From Solidesulfovibrio carbinolicus (lineage in GTDB: Bacteria; Desulfobacterota; Desulfovibrionia; Desulfovibrionales; Desulfovibrionaceae), in the NCBI RefSeq assembly GCF_004135975.1, contig NZ_CP026538.1:3844001-3908000 (forward strand): a stretch of DNA of 64,000 bases. The letters are read 5' to 3'. The translations under genes and the position numbers were made by a program. Positions 59,930 to 64,000 of the stretch are shown piece by piece; position 1 is the first letter of the stretch; each line of letters starts with the position of its first letter. The notes under the pieces were generated by a model that saw nothing but the letters and a program-made list of their open reading frames with translations, was not told the origin of the DNA and searched no databases.

Positions 59930-62752
59930 TTAAAAGCCCAGCCGCAGCCCCAGGGACAGGCCGTAGCTTGAGCGCGTGCCGCCGGCCGTGCCGTCGAACC
60001 GGGCCGCCACGGCCGCGCCGCCTGTGCCCCAAAGTTTGAGCCCGGCCCCGAACCGGGCCTGATCCCGGTCCACGGCCCCGCCCGAGGCAGCAAAGGGCGC
60101 GTCGGGAGCGCCGGCCAGGGCCGCCGTCACCGACGGGGCCGGATCGCCGTATTCGTGCTTCCAGCCGCCGAAAACCTCCGGCGTCAGCCGCCACGCCCCG
60201 AATGCAAACGTCTTCTCCAGGCGCAGCCCAGCCACCGAGGTCAGCGACAGGCTGGTGTCGGCGGCCACCAGCAGGTTGGCCGCGCCGGCTCCGCTCTCCG
60301 TGGCCGCGTCCCGGCGCAGGGACACGAACTGGCCCACGGCAAAGGGTTCAGCGGCCAAGCCGTTGCCAAAATCGAACCGCCGCGCCGCCCGGGCAAACCC
60401 CAGCCATTCGCCCATGGTCCCCGTGCTCTCGGCCACACTGTCCCAGACCGGCCGGCTGCTGCGGGCCGTGTGCCAGCCGTAGGCGGCCAGGGCGTCCAGG
60501 GTCCAGGGGCCGGCGTCCACGGCGGCATAGGCCCCGGCCCGCCAGACCTGATCGTCGCTGCGGCCCCGGCCGGTGAAATAGTCGGCCCCGGTCCAGGCGT
60601 AGCCGCCCACAAGCCCCAAACGCAGCCCGGGCAGCGCCCGGATCCCCAGTCCGCCCATGGCTCCGGCCGAGCTGCTGGCATAGCCCGGAGCGTCGCCGCT
60701 GGAAACGCCTTGGCCCTGGCCGCCGTAGAGCGTGGCAAACGCTTCCACCGGCCCCTGGGCCGCTGTCTCGGCCAGCCCCGGGCCGTCGCCCATTGGGGCG
60801 GCAGGCGCGCTTCCGGGCACGGCGGCGCGCCAGGGTTCGGCCAGGGCGGCCGGCTGCCCGGCCAAGGCCAGCCGGCCCAGGGCCTCCAGATCACCCAGGC
60901 CCGCGCCGTGGCCGTAAAATCCGGGCGCGGCCAGCCCTGCCGCGCCGGTACTCCCGCGCAGCCCGGCCAGCCGTTCGGCAAAGGCGGCGGTAAAGGCCGA
61001 CGCGCCGTCCACGGCCAAGGCCATGGACCGGGTCTGGGGGCCGGGCAAGAGCCGCGAGGCCGCCCCGGCCGCGTCCGGGCTGTGGTCGAGAAACCCGATG
61101 AGCCCTTCCATGCCCGGCCGGACCGTGGCGGCGGCGGCGTCCAGGGCCGCGCCCAGGGACGGGCTGGCGAGGCTTCGCGCATACCAGCCCGGATCGCGCC
61201 AGCCCGTGACCGCAAGGCCCGAGGTATCTGCGGCAGCGGTAAAACGCACCATGGGCAGGTTGCTCGTGACCGCAAGCCCGGCGTCGGCCAGGGCGACGGA
61301 GCCGCCCGAGACAATGGCGTAGCGCTGGCCGGTGGCCACATAGCCCGACGGGTCAAAGGTCAGGGCCAGGGAGGTCTGCGGCCCAAGGCTCACGGACTCG
61401 ACGTTTTGCACCGGCGCGGCCGAGGTCCCCTGGGGAGCCAGGGCAAAGGCCAGGCTGGACGGGCCGGTGGCGACCAGGCTGTCCTGGCCGCCGCCGAGAT
61501 CCACCCGGCCGGACACCGTTCCGCCGCGCAGCTCCAGCCGGTCGGCTCCGTCGCCGGTGACCACGGCCGCCTGGCCGCCGGTGATCGTGCCGGAGTTGAC
61601 GACGACCGTATCGCCGGCCAGGGCCATGACCGCCGTGCCCGGCGAATCGATGTTGCCGGCATTATAGAGCGTGTTGGCGCGGCCGTAGGGTTCGGCCAGG
61701 GAGCCGGTCGCCGCCTCGCGCCCGAGAAACAGCACGGCCACGTCGGCCGTGCCGCCAAGACCGTACTTGGCCGCCGTGGTCCCGGTGATGGTTCCGGCGT
61801 TGGACACCGTGTAGCCCGGCGAGGAGATGAGCAGCCCCTGGCCGCCGGAGACCGTGGCCCCGGCCTCGATGACGACGCTGTCGCCGCGCGGCTGAAACTG
61901 CCGGCCGGCCCACAGGGTGTCGAGAGCGCCCGTGACCCGGAAATCCCCGGAGCCGCTGCCACTGGTGTAGAGGTAGGACCCCAGGGAATAGACGGCGTAG
62001 ACGGTGTAGCGCGTGCCGCCAAGGATAATGAATTCCGACAGCCCCCGAATGTCGCCCAGAGTCGGCCCCAGGCCCCAGCGGTAGGTGTAGCCGAGCTGGG
62101 TCCAGGGGAAGTTGCTCGACCCGTAGGCGGCGGCCTCCCAGGAATTGTAGTAGGCCACGAAATTCCCGTAGGCCGCGTCGGTCATGCCGGCCGGCCGGAC
62201 AAAGGTGGCGGCGCTGCCCAGGGACGTGGGCTGGCCGGCCACGGACGGGTCCTTGGTCGGCCGCTGGATGGTGTTGACGTCGGGGCTGACGAGCAGCTCC
62301 ACCACGGCGTCGTTGCTGTTTGTTTGCGACATGCCAAGCACGCGGGAGGTTTCGAGCTTGACGTCGGCAAAGGTCACGCCCTGGCTGGTCAGATAGGACT
62401 TGAGTTCGCCGCCCACGGTCACCCAGGAGGCGCTGGAGGCGGGCTGGCCGTACACGGTCATGGACAGGCCGGGATAGGCGCTGGTGTAATAGGAGGATTT
62501 GGTGAAGGTGGCGGCCACCACCTTGCCGTCCACGTAGGCGTTGCCGTCGCCCGAACCCGGGCCGGTGATGACCTTCAAGTTGGAGACGCTCCAGGGGCCG
62601 GGGTCGGCGGCATGGGCCTTGGCTTCGAGTACGGCCGCGTCGTAGGCGGCGGCGCTGTCGTTGGCCCGGGCCGTGCGGCCAAGGGCGGCCACGAGGCACA
62701 GGCACAGAATGAGGACCGTTACGGGACGCAACACGACTCGCGGCGTTGTCAT
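59930..62752 (-). CDS. Autotransporter-like outer-membrane beta-barrel protein
   Basis: 940 aa, start after AAGGAG. A signal peptide (about residues 1-30, ending ARA) precedes a unique domain of about 250 residues, then a passenger with right-handed beta-helix-like repeats (VSNAGTITG, YNAGNIDSPGTAV, VNSGTITGGQAAVVTGDGADRLEL). The C-terminal about 280 residues look like an autotransporter barrel (GLGIRALPGLRLGLVGGYAW, GLAAEPFAVGQFVSL, SYGLSLGLRLGF) with a terminal Phe. It is probably a surface protein; no catalytic or protease motif was found in the passenger. Confidence 0.85.
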   Translation of the reverse strand: MTTPRVVLRPVTVLILCLCLVAALGRTARANDSAAAYDAAVLEAKAHAADPGPWSVSNLKVITGPGSGDGNAYVDGKVVAATFTKSSYYTSAYPGLSMTVYGQPASSASWVTVGGELKSYLTSQGVTFADVKLETSRVLGMSQTNSNDAVVELLVSPDVNTIQRPTKDPSVAGQPTSLGSAATFVRPAGMTDAAYGNFVAYYNSWEAAAYGSSNFPWTQLGYTYRWGLGPTLGDIRGLSEFIILGGTRYTVYAVYSLGSYLYTSGSGSGDFRVTGALDTLWAGRQFQPRGDSVVIEAGATVSGGQGLLISSPGYTVSNAGTITGTTAAKYGLGGTADVAVLFLGREAATGSLAEPYGRANTLYNAGNIDSPGTAVMALAGDTVVVNSGTITGGQAAVVTGDGADRLELRGGTVSGRVDLGGGQDSLVATGPSSLAFALAPQGTSAAPVQNVESVSLGPQTSLALTFDPSGYVATGQRYAIVSGGSVALADAGLAVTSNLPMVRFTAAADTSGLAVTGWRDPGWYARSLASPSLGAALDAAAATVRPGMEGLIGFLDHSPDAAGAASRLLPGPQTRSMALAVDGASAFTAAFAERLAGLRGSTGAAGLAAPGFYGHGAGLGDLEALGRLALAGQPAALAEPWRAAVPGSAPAAPMGDGPGLAETAAQGPVEAFATLYGGQGQGVSSGDAPGYASSSAGAMGGLGIRALPGLRLGLVGGYAWTGADYFTGRGRSDDQVWRAGAYAAVDAGPWTLDALAAYGWHTARSSRPVWDSVAESTGTMGEWLGFARAARRFDFGNGLAAEPFAVGQFVSLRRDAATESGAGAANLLVAADTSLSLTSVAGLRLEKTFAFGAWRLTPEVFGGWKHEYGDPAPSVTAALAGAPDAPFAASGGAVDRDQARFGAGLKLWGTGGAAVAARFDGTAGGTRSSYGLSLGLRLGF

Positions 62753-62890
62753 GGGCCACTCCTTGCCATTTCGCGGGGATACCGATGGCGATAGGACAAG
62801 GGCAGCCCGGGGTCAAGGCGAGGGTCGCCGCCTGGGCCAAAGCCTGGCTCGCCTGCCCTCGCCGACCGCGCCGCTGTCCCATCCGACGCG

Positions 62891-62926
62891 AAAACGCCCG
62901 CCCCGGAAGTTCCAGGGCGGGCGTTT
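62891..62926 (-). terminator. Intrinsic terminator of nrfA
   Basis: 12-bp perfect stem AAACGCCCGCCC / GGGCGGGCGTTT; on the minus strand it lies about 20 bases after the nrfA stop and ends in TTTT. Confidence 0.85.
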
Positions 62927-62947
62927 GGCTTGTCGGGACTCGGCGGA

Positions 62948-64000
62948 CTAGAAGCGGTCCTGGACGCCCATGGGGTCCTTGAACTCCTGGTCGGCGGGCG
63001 CGCCGAGTTTCTTGGCGCCCCGGCCTTCCAGATACTTGGCCAGTTCAAGATCGACCTTGATGGGCACGTCCACGCCGGCCTTGGTCAGCACCTGGCGCAG
63101 GTAGGCCTCGGCCTTGATGGCAAAGGCCACGGAGTCGCCAAGCACGCGCAGGGCCTCGGTGGGATTGTGGAAGCCCATGGAGTTTTCCGCGCCGATATAG
63201 AGCGACCGGTAGAAGGCTTCCTCGTAGAAGTCCTTGGCCTGGTCGTAGAGGGCCTGATCAATGGCCTTGCCCTGCTCCTTGGCCTTGTGCACGGCCTCGA
63301 AGAGCTTGGCCGTGACGGCGGTGGCGTTGCCGGCCCGGATCTGTAGCGAGACGGTGCGGTCCTGGATGGTGATGACCTGCTGCTTGAGCCAGTCCGGGCT
63401 TTGGGTGTGGCACTGGATGCAGGCCTTCATGTCGTTTTTGAGCGGGCTGGTCACCCGGTGGTCGGACACCTTGCGCACGCCCACCTTGGTGTAGGGCATG
63501 TGGCAGTCGGCGCAGGCCGCGCCGGCCTTCCAGTGCACGCTGTTGTTGGAATAGAATTCGAACTCGGGATGGCGCATGAAGGCCAGCTTGAAGCCGGTGA
63601 CGGTCTGCTTCCATTCCTTGACCGAGTCGTCGCTCTTGATCTTCTTGATGACGTCCTCGACGGTGATGCCGCCCCACTTGCCGTACTGCCATGGGAAGAA
63701 CACGCCAACGGACTGCATGTCCTTGTCCTTGGGAATGTTGTAGGTCACGTGGCACTGGGCGCAGACCACGGAGCGCATTTCCTGGCGGGTGAGCTTTTTC
63801 CAGTCCACGCCCATGCCTTCCAGGGCCGGCGTCAGGCTGAAGCCGCGCGAGATGGTCAGCGAGAGGTCCTTGTTGTTGTGGCAGTCGATGCAGGCCACGC
63901 CCAGGGTGCGGAACTGCTCGGGAATCTTGTTGAGCACGTCCTTGAAGGGCAGCTTGTAGTAATCAACGCCCATCTCCTTGACCAGAAGCGGCGCATAGGG
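62948..64000 (-). CDS. nrfA: Pentaheme nitrite reductase NrfA (ammonia-forming), N-terminus outside the window
   Basis: 350 codons are visible, open to the window edge. Four CxxCH heme sites appear in order: CIDCH, CAQCH, CADCH and CIQCH, as hemes 2-5; the catalytic CxxCK heme would be upstream. NrfA-specific segments include CAQCHVTYNIP with the active-site Tyr, and FMRHPEFEFYSNNSVH with the active-site His region before CADCHMPY. It reduces nitrite to ammonium in the periplasm with electrons from NrfH, whose gene would lie outside the window. A strong terminator follows. Confidence 0.95.
   Translation of the reverse strand, partial: PYAPLLVKEMGVDYYKLPFKDVLNKIPEQFRTLGVACIDCHNNKDLSLTISRGFSLTPALEGMGVDWKKLTRQEMRSVVCAQCHVTYNIPKDKDMQSVGVFFPWQYGKWGGITVEDVIKKIKSDDSVKEWKQTVTGFKLAFMRHPEFEFYSNNSVHWKAGAACADCHMPYTKVGVRKVSDHRVTSPLKNDMKACIQCHTQSPDWLKQQVITIQDRTVSLQIRAGNATAVTAKLFEAVHKAKEQGKAIDQALYDQAKDFYEEAFYRSLYIGAENSMGFHNPTEALRVLGDSVAFAIKAEAYLRQVLTKAGVDVPIKVDLELAKYLEGRGAKKLGAPADQEFKDPMGVQDRF

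Overview
The window comes from a high-GC Gram-negative anaerobe, most likely a sulfate reducer of the Desulfovibrionaceae (Desulfovibrio/Solidesulfovibrio type). This is inferred from gene content: a pentaheme NrfA nitrite reductase, a Desulfovibrio-type outer-membrane porin, a TunR-type regulator (a family described from sulfate-reducing deltaproteobacteria), a UbiA/UbiE pair suited to menaquinone synthesis, cytochrome bd in an otherwise anaerobic gene set, and a double-cubane-cluster reductase with its activating ATPase. No tRNA, rRNA or CRISPR array was seen.

Layout. 1-6400 (+): the 3' part of a UvrD/PcrA helicase, a 103-bp element with inverted-repeat ends, a membrane-anchored PP2C (RsbU-like) phosphatase, a 58-aa Cys-rich protein, a lone receiver, a cytochrome b5/DUF2231 membrane protein, then about 640 bp of non-coding DNA with very long perfect palindromes. 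6431-15093 (-): a PAS sensor kinase, a UbiA prenyltransferase, cydB, cydA, two methyltransferases (one is UbiE) and a MATE exporter. 15244-18119 (+): a small protein and a zinc-ribbon ParA, followed by an IS110 element. 18471-23290 (-): envelope genes (polysaccharide deacetylase, MltB, gate-domain protein, lipoprotein, AhpD-like protein, soluble lytic transglycosylase).

23332-45747 (-) is the centrepiece: a complete-looking type IV pilus locus in the order of the MSHA locus. Read in the direction of transcription it holds a small HTH protein, a PilM/PilN-like protein, PilO, PilP, a lipoprotein secretin, an ExeA-like ATPase, PilB, PilC, a membrane-bound sigma-54 activator, two major-type pilins, a multi-pass TPR membrane protein, three minor prepilins and two PilX-like proteins carrying what look like L-type lectin domains. 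An IS66 element with an exact 8-bp target duplication has inserted into the 3' end of one minor prepilin and separates the last three genes from the rest. Two PilT-type retraction ATPases and a LytTR regulator with a degenerate receiver follow on the + strand (46085-49434).

49443-64000: acetyl-CoA synthetase, a HicAB toxin-antitoxin pair, a small unknown protein, the double-cubane reductase and its activase, a major porin, a small secreted protein, RidA, TunR, a universal stress protein, an autotransporter-like protein and NrfA (cut by the window end).

The strongest leads are the lectin-bearing pilus tip candidates and their disconnection by IS66, the 9-bp coding minisatellite and the intergenic hairpin in the pilin genes, the IS110 left end as a probable bridge-RNA source, the dispersed palindromic elements (one in front of cydA), the recombinase-fold regulator that has lost its catalytic tyrosine, and the cluster of long palindromes at 5840-6390.
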